From positions 1 through 64,000 of the forward strand of contig JAHLFA010000059.1 in assembly GCA_018883985.1 (NCBI GenBank): 64,000 bases of DNA. The letters are read 5' to 3'. This document shows positions 43,885 through 53,319 of the stretch, one piece after another. The stretch is from Candidatus Ruminococcus intestinipullorum. Lineage in GTDB: Bacteria; Bacillota; Clostridia; Lachnospirales; Lachnospiraceae. The stretch's first letter is position 1; each line of letters begins with the position of its first letter. The position numbers were made by a program, and so were the translations under genes. Below the pieces are notes generated by a model that saw only the letters and a list, made by a program, of their open reading frames with translations, had not been told where the DNA came from and ran no database searches.

Positions 43885-44670
43885 ATGCAGGGGCTTATAG
43901 ATATACATTGTCATATTGTACCAGGAGTGGACGATGGGGCAAAAACTCTGTATGATGCAGGGAAGATATTACAGATGGAATATTGGAATGGAGTTTCAGC
44001 AGTGATTGTGACTCCTCATTATCGTGTGGGAATGTTTGAAACGCCGCAAGCAGTAATCCAAAAACAATTTTTAAGATTAAAAGAGATGGTTTCACATTCT
44101 AGGTCAGGAATGAAAGTATATTTGGGGTGTGAATATCATTCACATTCTACGATGTTAAGAGATTTACAAACAAAGAAGCGTCCTACTATGGCAGGTTCTA
44201 GATATGTGTTGACAGAATTTTCATCTAGACATAGTTATTCTATGATACGTAATCAAGTATATGAATTGGTAGCAGCCAGATATAAGCCTATTATAGCTCA
44301 TGTAGAAAGATACCCATGTTTATTGGAAGATGCAGAGTTGATTGGGGAGTTGATAGATGCAGGAGCAAAGATTCAGGTTACATCTGGAAGTGTGATTGGT
44401 GAGCATGGTAGAAAAAGAAAACAATTTTGCCAGTATTTATTAAAAAATGACTGGGTAGATTATATAGCCTCAGATGCACACGACATCACACATAGAAAGC
44501 CAAATTTGAAACAGTGTGCGGAGTATGTGTCAAAGAAGTATGGGGAAGAATATATGAAAGATATTTTTATCCGAAATCCCCAAAAAATTATAAGAGAGGG
44601 ACAAGCAATTAAGAGGAGAAGATTGGAAAATGAAAAAGGTAAACATATTAAAGAAAAAACTTCCTTATGA
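43885..44670 (+). CDS. CpsB/YwqE-type PHP-domain tyrosine phosphatase
   Basis: A manganese-dependent phosphatase that removes phosphate from the capsule tyrosine kinase. The 261-residue sequence shows the PHP-domain metal motifs IDIHCHIVPGVDDGA at the start, VTPHYRVGMF, GCEYH, IAHVERYP, and YIASDAHDITHR near the end. It follows a strong terminator, and GGGGAGG precedes the ATG. Its 3' end overlaps the kinase gene by 41 bases, so the antagonistic pair is translationally coupled. Confidence 0.93.
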   Translation: MQGLIDIHCHIVPGVDDGAKTLYDAGKILQMEYWNGVSAVIVTPHYRVGMFETPQAVIQKQFLRLKEMVSHSRSGMKVYLGCEYHSHSTMLRDLQTKKRPTMAGSRYVLTEFSSRHSYSMIRNQVYELVAARYKPIIAHVERYPCLLEDAELIGELIDAGAKIQVTSGSVIGEHGRKRKQFCQYLLKNDWVDYIASDAHDITHRKPNLKQCAEYVSKKYGEEYMKDIFIRNPQKIIREGQAIKRRRLENEKGKHIKEKTSL

Positions 44671-45328
44671 AATAGAAGAAGAGATTAATACACTTCGTAC
44701 GAATATTCAGTTTACAGGTGCAGATAAGAAAGTAATATTAGTAACCAGTTGTATGGGAAGTGAAGGAAAGTCTACTACAACATATCGACTTGCTGCCTCT
44801 CTTTCTGAGTTAGGAAAACGTGTACTATTGATTGATACAGATATGAGAAAGTCTGTTATGGTTGGAAGACTGGCAATGGGAACCGTAGAAAAAGGACTTT
44901 CACATTATTTATCAGGACAGTGTAATTTAGTAGATGTTGTATATTCTACAAATGTACCAAATTTGCATATTATTTTTGCTGGTCCAGTACCTCCAAACCC
45001 AACAGCTCTTTTGGAAACAAAGGTATTCAAAGATACAATCGAATCTTGTAGAGAGTTGTATGATTATATTCTAATTGATACAGCACCTTTGGGAATGGTT
45101 ATTGATGCAGCGATTGTGGCAAAGCATTGTGACGGGGCAATCTTACTTATGGAATCTGGTGCAATTAAGTACAAGATTGCACAAGATGTAAAGTTTAAGC
45201 TAGAATCAGCACAGTGTCCTGTACTAGGAGTTGTGTTAAACAAAGTAGAAGTCAATGGACGTGGTGGATATTACAAGCAGTATTATAAAAAATACGAGAA
45301 GTACGGAACAAAGGAAAGTACAAAATAA
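44630..45328 (+). CDS. CpsD/CapB-type bacterial tyrosine kinase
   Basis: The cytoplasmic BY-kinase that controls polysaccharide export together with its membrane activator. The 232-residue protein has a Walker A GSEGKSTTT (about residues 41-49), Walker A' LLIDTDMRKS, Walker B YILIDTAPLG, and a C-terminal tyrosine cluster GGYYKQYYKKYEKYG that is the autophosphorylation site. The membrane activator (Wzz-like, 40595) is separated from it by four genes. It is the last gene of the locus. Confidence 0.95.
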   Translation: MKKVNILKKKLPYEIEEEINTLRTNIQFTGADKKVILVTSCMGSEGKSTTTYRLAASLSELGKRVLLIDTDMRKSVMVGRLAMGTVEKGLSHYLSGQCNLVDVVYSTNVPNLHIIFAGPVPPNPTALLETKVFKDTIESCRELYDYILIDTAPLGMVIDAAIVAKHCDGAILLMESGAIKYKIAQDVKFKLESAQCPVLGVVLNKVEVNGRGGYYKQYYKKYEKYGTKESTK

Positions 45329-45391
45329 GGAATCTAATACAGTATAATTGAGTGTGTCAAAGCAATCACAAAGAAGCTGTGAGGTGAAGAT

Positions 45392-47317
45392 ATGGGAAGA
45401 AAAGATAATGGAAAAGGGGACAGAAAACCATATGAAATAGGTGAGCTGGATCAATACCTTTTTGGAGAAGGAAAGCATTATGAAATTTATCACAAGATGG
45501 GTGCACATAAAGTTGTAAATGATGGAAAAGATGGGGTTTATTTTGCAGTTTGGGCACCAAATGCGAAGCGTGTATCTGTAGTTGGAGATTTTAATGACTG
45601 GGATGCACAACGTAATCATATGGATAGGCAAGAGCCTATCGGAATATATACATGCTTTATTCCTGATGTACAAGAGGGGGCATTGTATAAGTATTGTATT
45701 GAAACTTTGCAAGGAACGCAGATATTTAAAGCAGATCCATTTGCAAATTATGCAGAATTAAGACCAGGAACAGCCTCTAGGGTTACAGATTTATCGAAGA
45801 TACAATGGTCTGATGATAAATGGCTAGAGAAACGCAGCAAGTGGAATACAAAGGAATATCCCATGTCCATTTATGAGGTTCATATGGGGTCTTGGAAAAG
45901 ACATCCTGGTCGAGAGGATGAGGGGTTTTATACCTATCGTGATTTCGCACACTCTATTGTGGAATATATAAAAGATATGGGGTATACACATGTAGAGCTG
46001 ATGGGAATCGCAGAGCATCCTTTTGACGGTTCTTGGGGATATCAGGTTACAGGATATTATGCACCTACTTCCAGATATGGTACACCACAGGATTTTGCTT
46101 ATATGATTAACTATCTTCATAAAAATGGAATTGGTGTAATATTAGACTGGGTTCCTGCACATTTCCCAAAGGATGCACAAGGGTTATCTGATTTCGATGG
46201 CACTGCTGTATTTGAATATGCAGACCCAAGAAAAGGGGAGCATCCAGATTGGGGAACGAAGATTTTTGATTATGGAAAATCCGAGGTTCAAAATTTTCTT
46301 TTGGCAAATGCCTTGTTTTGGGTTGAACAGTTTCATATAGACGGATTGCGTGTTGATGCAGTTGCCTCTATGTTGTATTTAGACTATGGGAAGCAGGATG
46401 GTCAGTGGATTCCAAATAAATATGGAGGAAATCAGAACCTAGAGGCAATCGAATTCTTTCGTCATCTAAACTCTGTTATGCAAGAGAGAAACAAAGGGGT
46501 TATGATGATAGCAGAAGAGTCGACAGCATGGCCAAAGGTGACTGGATCACCAGAGGAAAATGGACTTGGATTTACGTTAAAATGGAACATGGGATGGATG
46601 CATGATTTCACAGAATATATGAAATTGGATCCTATTTTCCGTAAAGGAGCACACTATCAAATGACATTCTCTATGGAGTATGCTTACAGTGAGAATTATA
46701 TTCTAGTGTTGTCACATGATGAAGTCGTGCATTTAAAATGCTCCATGCTTAATAAGATGCCAGGACTTGGATTTGACAAATTTGCAAATTTAAAAGTGGC
46801 ATATGCATTTATGATGGGGCATCCAGGCAAGAAGTTATTGTTTATGGGGCAGGAATTTGCACAGCTTCGTGAATGGAGCGAAGAAAGAGAGTTAGATTGG
46901 TATTTATTAGCAGAAGAACCACATCAGCAGATTCAAAACTGGTATAGAGATTTATTACATTTGTACAAGAAAAATAAAGCGTTGTTTGAAATGGATACAG
47001 ACCCAGAAGGTTTTGAATGGATTAATCGAGATGATACATATCGTAGTATCTTTAGTTTTGTGCGTCACTCCAAGGACCAGAAAAAGAACCTACTTTTCGT
47101 GTGTAATTTTACACCAATGGAGAGATCAGATTATCGTGTAGGTGTTTCAAGAAGAAAGCAGTTGAAATTGGTATTGGATAGTGATTCTTTATGTTATGGC
47201 GGAAAGGGTCTAGAGAGGCCAGTGGTTTATAAGCCAGAAAAGAAAGAATGTGATGGGAAACCATATTCCATTGCATACCCATTACAACCTTATGGAGTGG
47301 CTGTTTTTGAATTTTAA
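45392..47317 (+). CDS. glgB: 1,4-alpha-glucan branching enzyme
   Basis: Makes alpha-1,6 branches in glycogen. The 641-residue protein has an N-terminal CBM48 module (FAVWAPNAKRVSVVGDFNDW), then the GH13 barrel with the nucleophile Asp in GLRVDAVASM, the acid/base Glu in MMIAEEST and the third acid in LSHDEVVH, and a C-terminal beta domain. GlgB-specific LDYGKQDGQWIPNKYGGN is present. Length is normal. No other glycogen genes are adjacent. The start has GAGGTGA upstream. Confidence 0.96.
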   Translation: MGRKDNGKGDRKPYEIGELDQYLFGEGKHYEIYHKMGAHKVVNDGKDGVYFAVWAPNAKRVSVVGDFNDWDAQRNHMDRQEPIGIYTCFIPDVQEGALYKYCIETLQGTQIFKADPFANYAELRPGTASRVTDLSKIQWSDDKWLEKRSKWNTKEYPMSIYEVHMGSWKRHPGREDEGFYTYRDFAHSIVEYIKDMGYTHVELMGIAEHPFDGSWGYQVTGYYAPTSRYGTPQDFAYMINYLHKNGIGVILDWVPAHFPKDAQGLSDFDGTAVFEYADPRKGEHPDWGTKIFDYGKSEVQNFLLANALFWVEQFHIDGLRVDAVASMLYLDYGKQDGQWIPNKYGGNQNLEAIEFFRHLNSVMQERNKGVMMIAEESTAWPKVTGSPEENGLGFTLKWNMGWMHDFTEYMKLDPIFRKGAHYQMTFSMEYAYSENYILVLSHDEVVHLKCSMLNKMPGLGFDKFANLKVAYAFMMGHPGKKLLFMGQEFAQLREWSEERELDWYLLAEEPHQQIQNWYRDLLHLYKKNKALFEMDTDPEGFEWINRDDTYRSIFSFVRHSKDQKKNLLFVCNFTPMERSDYRVGVSRRKQLKLVLDSDSLCYGGKGLERPVVYKPEKKECDGKPYSIAYPLQPYGVAVFEF

Positions 47318-47336
47318 GGTAAAAGAAAAATATATG

Positions 47337-47360
47337 GTGGATAGGGGATTCCTTATCCAC
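47337..47360. repeat. Inverted repeat after glgB
   Basis: GTGGATA and TATCCAC flank an imperfect GG...CC core. There is no T-run on the plus strand, so it is a weak or non-canonical terminator. Confidence 0.4.
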
Positions 47361-47403
47361 TATAATTATATTAGAGAGTAGAAAGAAGGGAGCAACAGCA
47401 AAT

Positions 47404-48051
47404 ATGAGATTGCGTAATATACCACATGCAGCAAGTACTATACAAGGACATCAGGCAGTTATTAAACGACCAGAGGATCAAAAAGGATGTTGGAAGAATG
47501 TATTTGGAAACGATAACCCAATTTATATAGAGATTGGAATGGGAAAAGGACGTTTTCTAATGAACATGGCAAAACGTTTTCCAAATGTGAATTTTATCGG
47601 GGTAGAAAGATATTCTAGTGTACTTTTGCGTGCATTGGAAAAATATGATACAGAAGAGTTTGAAGGGCTTAACAATGTAAGATTTATCTGTATGGATGCA
47701 AGAGAACTTACAAATGTTTTTAGAAAGGGCGAGATAGATAGAATTTATCTAAATTTCTCAGATCCATGGCCAAAAGCACGACATGCAAAAAGAAGACTAA
47801 CTTCAAAAGAATTTTTGGATATATATGACCAAATTTTGGCAGAAGATGGCAGATTAGAATTTAAGACGGACAATACGGCATTGTTTGACTTTTCATTGGA
47901 GCAGATAGAGGAGTCCAACTGGAAGATTCTTCAATTTACATATGATTTGCATAATCAGGAAGATATGAATGAGGGAAATGTAATGACAGAGTATGAGGAG
48001 AAATTCTCTTCAAAAGGCAACCAGATTCATAAATTAATTGCCTATCGTTAA
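47404..48051 (+). CDS. trmB: tRNA (guanine46-N7)-methyltransferase
   Basis: TrmB adds the m7G46 modification to tRNA. The 215-residue SAM enzyme has IYIEIGMGKGRFLMNMA (motif I), FIGVERY, and the TrmB signature INLYL variant IYLNFSDPWPKARHAKRRLT with the DPWPK motif, followed by FKTDN. ATG 47404 lies behind GAAGGGAG. It is of normal length and appears to be a single-gene unit. Confidence 0.95.
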   Translation: MRLRNIPHAASTIQGHQAVIKRPEDQKGCWKNVFGNDNPIYIEIGMGKGRFLMNMAKRFPNVNFIGVERYSSVLLRALEKYDTEEFEGLNNVRFICMDARELTNVFRKGEIDRIYLNFSDPWPKARHAKRRLTSKEFLDIYDQILAEDGRLEFKTDNTALFDFSLEQIEESNWKILQFTYDLHNQEDMNEGNVMTEYEEKFSSKGNQIHKLIAYR

Positions 48052-48128
48052 AAGTAGGAATGATTCACTAAAAAAAGTATTTTGCATATTATAAGTGTAA
48101 GGTATGAGTATTTGGGAGATGAAGATTT

Positions 48129-48269
48129 ATGGGCTGGAAACGTTCTTGTAAGGAAAAGCTGCGATATTGTGTATATTGTCGTAAAAGGTTAAATAAAAGG
48201 TTGAGTTGTTTTAAGTGTTCTTTGGATGAGGTAATTAAATTTTTAAATACAGGGAGCTGCCATGGATAA
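48129..48269 (+). CDS. Small Cys4 zinc-ribbon-like protein (46 aa)
   Basis: A short frame that begins MGWKRSC and contains two CxxC pairs, YCVYC and CFKC, separated by 11 residues, with basic residues between them. This is a plausible four-cysteine zinc ribbon. TTGGGAG lies 9 bases before the ATG, and the stop overlaps the start of the thioredoxin-like gene by 8 bases, indicating coupled translation. I do not recognise the family. The coupling with a redox protein makes it likely to be a real gene. Confidence 0.6.
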   Translation: MGWKRSCKEKLRYCVYCRKRLNKRLSCFKCSLDEVIKFLNTGSCHG

Positions 48270-48594
48270 TAGAAAGAAACAAAAAATTCTCGTATCTGAA
48301 AAGAATTATGAAAAAGAAATCATAGAATCTAGTCAATTGATATTGCTTGAATTTTTTGCTCCATGGTGTCCAAAATGTGCAATGATGGAAGACGTGGTAG
48401 AAGAGGTATTTGAAGAATATGATGGCAGCCTTAAAGTATGTCAGATTAATATTGAGGAATCAAAGACACTTGCAGAGCAATTCGAGGTAGAAATTGTTCC
48501 AGTATTTTTTGTTGTTCAAAGTGGAACGATATTGGCATCAGTAGTGGGAAATGTATCAAAACAAACATTGAAACAAATGATAGAACTTCAATAG
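48262..48594 (+). CDS. Thioredoxin-family protein
   Basis: A 110-residue thioredoxin-fold protein with active site FFAPWCPKCAMM (CPKC rather than CGPC), the cis-proline in EIVPVFFVV (VP), and the last strand with GTILASVVGN. There is no signal peptide, so it is cytoplasmic. A CPKC centre suggests a more reducing or more specialised partner range than housekeeping TrxA. GGGAGCTGCC precedes the start and the gene overlaps the tiny zinc-ribbon frame upstream. Confidence 0.88.
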   Translation: MDNRKKQKILVSEKNYEKEIIESSQLILLEFFAPWCPKCAMMEDVVEEVFEEYDGSLKVCQINIEESKTLAEQFEVEIVPVFFVVQSGTILASVVGNVSKQTLKQMIELQ

Positions 48595-48628
48595 AGAGAT
48601 ACACGTTTGGGGAAGGTGTGAGAAGGGG

Positions 48629-50449
48629 ATGAAGAGATGGGTTTCAGGTAGATTTGATAGATATATGAATACCCTTAAAATTAAGAAAAAGCTTTTTTTA
48701 CTGTATTTCTATTGTGTAATGCTGCCGTTGGTTTTGACAGATACTATTATTTTATATCTCTTAATTCAAAATGAATATAATGAAAAGCAAGAGATATTAA
48801 AAAGTGCTGTAAATGCCACAGAGTATACTATAAACAGTGCAATGGAAGAAGCTGTTATTTTATCAAAAAATATTTATTTCAATAAGTATATCAATGAATT
48901 CCTTAACACGAAGTTTCAATCTAATTTAGAATATTATAATCGATATCAAGACTTGTTAAGGGATTCTTTATTTGATACTTCACTTGGAACAAGCAATACA
49001 AAGATTACAATCTATGCCAATAATGAGGGGATTGTAAACGGAGGAAGATTTTGGAAAACAGAAAGTGTAGAACAACAGTGGTGGTATCAACATTTTGTAC
49101 AATCTGGACTACAAATGCGAATGTATTTTTATTATGATGATTCGAAAGTGCAGGAGATAGAGCCTGTACGAAAAGCATCATTTGTAAGAAAATTGGATCG
49201 TTATAAAAGAGATGAATATGAGAAATTTTTAAAAATAGATTTGGATTACACAGCAATAAATGAGCGTATGACGGTAGCAAGATATGGCTGTGATGTATAT
49301 GTATGTGCAGATGACGGGAGAATTTTATTTTCGAATACAGGAAAAGGAAATATGCTTTCTCCTTACTCTTATATCAGTAGTATAGGGTATAAAAAGGGAG
49401 AGTATATGAAACAGATTAATATTTATGGACAAACTATCCAGATTTATGCAATACCATATACAATTACTTTTTTACAGATTTTAAAAAGGCATCTTCCATT
49501 TCTCATTTTGTTAATCGGGGTAAATGTAGTAATTCCATGGTTTTTTGTACAATTATTAAGACGTAATTTTGTAGATAGGTTGGATATTTTAAGTAAGACA
49601 TTTGTATGTGGAACAAAAGGGGAATTAAAGGCAGTTCCAGAGTCAGAGATACATGGAATGGACGAGATTGCTGCTCTTATGCGAAATTATAATATTATGG
49701 TTCAACGGGTAAATCGGTTGATTGAAACGGTATATAAGAGTAAACTAAAAGAACAAGAGATGAATATAGCCAGACAAAAAGCAGAATTATTAGCTCTTCA
49801 CGAGCAAATAAATCCACATTTTTTGTTTAATGTTTTGGAGAATATCCGTATGCGAAGTGTTTTGAAACAGGAATATGAAACAGCAGAAATGATTGAGCAA
49901 TTGTCTTTGATGCAGCGTCAGTATGTAGAATGGGGAACTGACATGGTTGCTGTACAGGAGGAGATAAAGTTTGTAGAGGCATATTTAAAGCTTCAAAAAT
50001 ATCGCTTTGGAGATCGTCTGTCATATGATATTCAGGTTGAAGAGTCTTGCAGAGAATATCGAATTCCAAAATTATCATTGGTAACATTTGTGGAAAATGC
50101 TTGTGTACATGGGGTGGAAGATAAGGCTGTAAGAAGCTGGGTTTTTGTAAAGGTTTATCAAAGAAATCAGGAATTTCATATGGAAATAGAAGATACAGGA
50201 GGTGGAATGTCACAGGAGAGGGTTTGTAATATTTATGAAAAAATGAAACATGCAAACATTGAGATGCTGAAAGGACACGGTCGAGTAGGGATTGTAAATG
50301 CGTGCCTTAGGTTAAAAATGCAAACAAATCAGCAGGTAAGATTTGAAATAGAAAGTGAAAAAGGACTTGGAACTGTGATTCTTATTTCAGCACCGATTCA
50401 TTATTTTGACATGGAGGGGAATGATGTTAAAGGTACTTATAGTGGATGA
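48629..50449 (+). CDS. YesM-type sensor histidine kinase
   Basis: The 606-residue membrane sensor of the xylan locus. It has a first membrane helix (about 22-44), an extracellular sensing region (about 45-285), a second helix (about 290-312), a HAMP-like linker, and the HisKA-type box of this family, HEQINPHFLFNVLENIRM, with the phosphorylated histidine in NPHFLFN. A C-terminal ATPase domain has FVENACVHGVED and GGGMS, then GHGRVGIVN. It pairs with the YesN-like regulator whose gene overlaps its 3' end by 26 bases. By analogy it senses extracellular xylo-oligosaccharides directly or through the binding protein. Confidence 0.92.
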   Translation: MKRWVSGRFDRYMNTLKIKKKLFLLYFYCVMLPLVLTDTIILYLLIQNEYNEKQEILKSAVNATEYTINSAMEEAVILSKNIYFNKYINEFLNTKFQSNLEYYNRYQDLLRDSLFDTSLGTSNTKITIYANNEGIVNGGRFWKTESVEQQWWYQHFVQSGLQMRMYFYYDDSKVQEIEPVRKASFVRKLDRYKRDEYEKFLKIDLDYTAINERMTVARYGCDVYVCADDGRILFSNTGKGNMLSPYSYISSIGYKKGEYMKQINIYGQTIQIYAIPYTITFLQILKRHLPFLILLIGVNVVIPWFFVQLLRRNFVDRLDILSKTFVCGTKGELKAVPESEIHGMDEIAALMRNYNIMVQRVNRLIETVYKSKLKEQEMNIARQKAELLALHEQINPHFLFNVLENIRMRSVLKQEYETAEMIEQLSLMQRQYVEWGTDMVAVQEEIKFVEAYLKLQKYRFGDRLSYDIQVEESCREYRIPKLSLVTFVENACVHGVEDKAVRSWVFVKVYQRNQEFHMEIEDTGGGMSQERVCNIYEKMKHANIEMLKGHGRVGIVNACLRLKMQTNQQVRFEIESEKGLGTVILISAPIHYFDMEGNDVKGTYSG

Positions 50450-51479
50450 TGAGCCATTTATTGCACAGGGATTACAGGTTTTGATTGATTGGAAAAGTTA
50501 TGGATATGAGGTTGCAGGTGTTGTTTACAACGGCATGGAGGCAATTGAATTTCTTCGTGAACATACGGTTTCATTGATTCTAGCAGATGTAAAAATGCCT
50601 GTTATGGATGGAATCAGTTTATTGAAAAAAATTCGGGAAGAGAACCTCTCAGATGCATTTTTTGTTATTATTAGCGGATATGGTAGTTTTGAGTATGCAC
50701 AGCAGGCTATTAAATATAAATGCACAGATTATATTTTAAAACCTGTATCTAAGCAGCAGCTTTTAGAGCTTTTAGGAAGACTTAAGATAACTTCTCATGA
50801 CCAAGTTGAGGAAAACAATAAACACGTTATTAGTGAGAAATTAATTGCTGAGCTAATTAAAGCACTTGAAGAGAATCATGTTTTGAAGATTAAATCAATA
50901 GCTAATTTGGTATATGATGAATTTGATAAAGGAAAAATGGAATCAGGAATGGTTCAAGTAAACTTGAATTATTTGTTAGTAAAATTAACCCATTTGGTAG
51001 TGGCTTTAGATGACAGTGTAGATCAAAATGAGATTATTCATCGCATTAAGAAAAATTTCTTAGAAATGTACTCAAAAGAGAATAGGGAGTGTTTTGAGAA
51101 ATTTATGTTGGAGTATGCAGAATACTTAAATAATCAAAGGAATTATGTTTCTGGAGGAGTACTTTGTAAGGTTGAGAGAGAAATTAAGCAAAGGTATCAG
51201 GAAAACCTCACATTAAAGGAGCTTAGTAAAAAATATTATGTAAACAGTACATATTTAGGACAACAATTTCGAAAGAAATATGGAGTTTCTTTCAAGGACT
51301 ATTTAAATCAATATCGAATAGAAAAAGCAGCAGAGCATTTACTTAGAACAGATGAAAAAATCTACCTTGTAGCAGAAAAGGTAGGGTATAAAGACTTGGA
51401 CTATTTTGTAAATAAATTTATATCTATTAAAGGGTGTACACCAACAAGCTATAGAAAACAGTTAAAATATTCAAAATAA
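50424..51479 (+). CDS. YesN-type response regulator with AraC DNA-binding domain
   Basis: A 351-residue regulator. The receiver domain has VDDEP near the start, the phospho-acceptor Asp in ILADVKMPVMDG (about residue 55) and LKPVSKQQL with the conserved lysine. A linker precedes two AraC helix-turn-helices (LTLKELSKKYYVNSTYLGQQ; VAEKVGYKDLDYFVNKF). ATG 50424 is chosen because GGAGG lies 6 bases before it; two upstream in-frame starts overlap the ribosome site. It probably activates the transport and hydrolase genes downstream. Confidence 0.93.
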   Translation: MLKVLIVDDEPFIAQGLQVLIDWKSYGYEVAGVVYNGMEAIEFLREHTVSLILADVKMPVMDGISLLKKIREENLSDAFFVIISGYGSFEYAQQAIKYKCTDYILKPVSKQQLLELLGRLKITSHDQVEENNKHVISEKLIAELIKALEENHVLKIKSIANLVYDEFDKGKMESGMVQVNLNYLLVKLTHLVVALDDSVDQNEIIHRIKKNFLEMYSKENRECFEKFMLEYAEYLNNQRNYVSGGVLCKVEREIKQRYQENLTLKELSKKYYVNSTYLGQQFRKKYGVSFKDYLNQYRIEKAAEHLLRTDEKIYLVAEKVGYKDLDYFVNKFISIKGCTPTSYRKQLKYSK

Positions 51480-51486
51480 CTATAAA

Positions 51487-51543
51487 ATAAAAAGCATGGG
51501 AAATTCTAGTTATACAAAAAAACTAAAATTTGCCATGCTTTTC
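51487..51543 (+). terminator. Strong hairpin between the regulator and the transport genes
   Basis: AAAAAGCATGGGAAATT pairs with AATTTGCCATGCTTTT with one bulge; TTTTC follows. It separates the two-component genes from the operon that starts with the binding lipoprotein. Confidence 0.85.
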
Positions 51544-51628
51544 TATGTCTTTTGTAGGGTTGAAACAAAACGTTGTTAAAAGTAAAATATTAATATCTAT
51601 TAGAGAGAGCGAAAAGGAGGAGAGTTAT

Positions 51629-53299
51629 ATGAAAAAGAAACAATTAGTTGCAGCCCTTTTGGGTATGACGGTGCTTTCTACTATGCTAGCTGGATGTGGA
51701 GGGAAAGAGAAACCAAAGGAAACAGAAGAGGGAGGAGTGAAGGAATTCACAGCATTTTTTGCAGTACCAGGAACGGAAATCAATGATGATAATGAGGTTC
51801 AGCAAAAAATTGCAGAAATTACAGGGGCAAAGTGTAAAGAAACTTGGCTTACAGGACAAACAGCAGAGGAAGCAGTAGGAACCATGATTGCAGGAGGAGA
51901 ATATCCAGACTTTATCGATGGTGGAGATGGAATGGTTCAGCTTTATGAAGCTGGTGCTTTGGTTGCATTAGATGACTATATCGATGATTATCCCAATATA
52001 AAAGAATTCTATACAGAAGAAGAGTGGGATAAACTTCGTCAAGATGATGGACATATTTACTGGATTCAGCAATTTGGAAATATTTATGGTGAAGAAAAAG
52101 CAACTACTCATAATGATGAAGCATTTTGGATTCAAACAAGAGTGTTAGAATGGGCAGGATATCCAGAAGTAACTACAATGGATGAGTACTTTGAATTGAT
52201 TGAATCTTATCAGGAGGCAAATCCAACAATGGAAGACGGCACAGAGAATATCCCATACACAATTCTTTGTGAAGATTGGAGATATTTCTGTTTAGAGAAT
52301 GCACCACAGTTCTTAGATGGATATCCAAATGATGGTTCTGTTATTGTAGACCCAGATGAATTAAAGGTTATTGACTACAATACAACTCCAACAGCTGTAA
52401 AGTACTTTAAAAAGTTAAATGAAGAGTATCATAAAGGTATTGTAGATCCAGAATCATTTACACAAACATATGATGAGTATATTGCAAAGCTTTCTACAGG
52501 ACGTGTACTTGGAATGATTGACCAATGGTGGAACTTTGCATATACAGTAAATGATTCTTTGAAGCAACAAGGATTAACAGACCAAGGATGTAATTACGTA
52601 CCTCTTCCAATCACAATTGAAAAAGGAATTAAGAATCAGTGGCATAACTCAGGTGGTGTACTTAATGTATCAAGTGGTTTGGCAGTTACAACAAGCTGTG
52701 AAGATGTAGAAGGTGCATTGCAGTTCATTGATGACCTTTTAAGCCAAGAGGTACATGATTTAAGATTCTGGGGAGTAGAAGGGGAAGACTACAATGTAGA
52801 TGAAGAAGGCTTATATTATAAAACAGAAGAAATGAGAACACAGGGATCTGATACAGCTTATAAGGCTTCTCATACTTGTACATATTCTTATTTCCCACAG
52901 TATTCTGGAACAAGTCGTGATGGAATTAATGCGATGAAAGCAGAGTTTCAGCCAACAGAATTTTATGATGGTCTAAGTGATAAAGTAAAAGAATGTCTTG
53001 CAGCATATGGTGCAGAAACTTATGTAGATATGCTTGGAACAAGTGAAGCTCCAGGAGCATGGTATCCAATGTATTCATTCTCAAATAATTTGACTACAAG
53101 TACACCAGGTGGTATGGCATGGACAAAAATGGGAGAAATTAAGCACGAGTATTTGCCAAAAGTTGTTATGGCAAAGGATTTTGATGCAGCATGGGATGAG
53201 TATATGACTGCATACGAAGGATGTGATCCACAGGCATTTTTAGATGAAATGCAGGCAGAATTGGACAGAAGAATGGAAGAAGCTGCTAAGTTTGAATAG
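51629..53299 (+). CDS. Extracellular solute-binding lipoprotein (xylo-oligosaccharide uptake)
   Basis: A 556-residue binding protein of the LplA/YtcQ kind. A signal peptide ends in the lipobox STMLAGC (Cys about 23), followed by GGKEKPKETEEGG, a flexible linker. The body has ARAIT-like early segment KIAEITGAKCKETW and GEYPDFIDGGDG, typical of family 1 oligosaccharide-binding proteins. ATG 51629 is chosen because AAAAGGAGGAGAG lies just upstream and it gives a proper signal peptide; an upstream frame begins at 51530 inside the terminator. The ligand is inferred from the xylanolytic neighbours. Confidence 0.9.
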   Translation: MKKKQLVAALLGMTVLSTMLAGCGGKEKPKETEEGGVKEFTAFFAVPGTEINDDNEVQQKIAEITGAKCKETWLTGQTAEEAVGTMIAGGEYPDFIDGGDGMVQLYEAGALVALDDYIDDYPNIKEFYTEEEWDKLRQDDGHIYWIQQFGNIYGEEKATTHNDEAFWIQTRVLEWAGYPEVTTMDEYFELIESYQEANPTMEDGTENIPYTILCEDWRYFCLENAPQFLDGYPNDGSVIVDPDELKVIDYNTTPTAVKYFKKLNEEYHKGIVDPESFTQTYDEYIAKLSTGRVLGMIDQWWNFAYTVNDSLKQQGLTDQGCNYVPLPITIEKGIKNQWHNSGGVLNVSSGLAVTTSCEDVEGALQFIDDLLSQEVHDLRFWGVEGEDYNVDEEGLYYKTEEMRTQGSDTAYKASHTCTYSYFPQYSGTSRDGINAMKAEFQPTEFYDGLSDKVKECLAAYGAETYVDMLGTSEAPGAWYPMYSFSNNLTTSTPGGMAWTKMGEIKHEYLPKVVMAKDFDAAWDEYMTAYEGCDPQAFLDEMQAELDRRMEEAAKFE

Positions 53300-53319
53300 A
53301 ATAGTTAAGGAGTGAGATT

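Noticed and set aside
45236-45712. Minus-strand 158-codon hydrophobic-looking frame
   Set aside because: It lies antisense to the kinase end and the branching-enzyme start, both strongly supported; composition is that of a shadow frame.
49827-50255. Minus-strand 142-codon frame
   Set aside because: It is antisense to the kinase domain of the YesM sensor, which has clear motifs; no ribosome site or family match.
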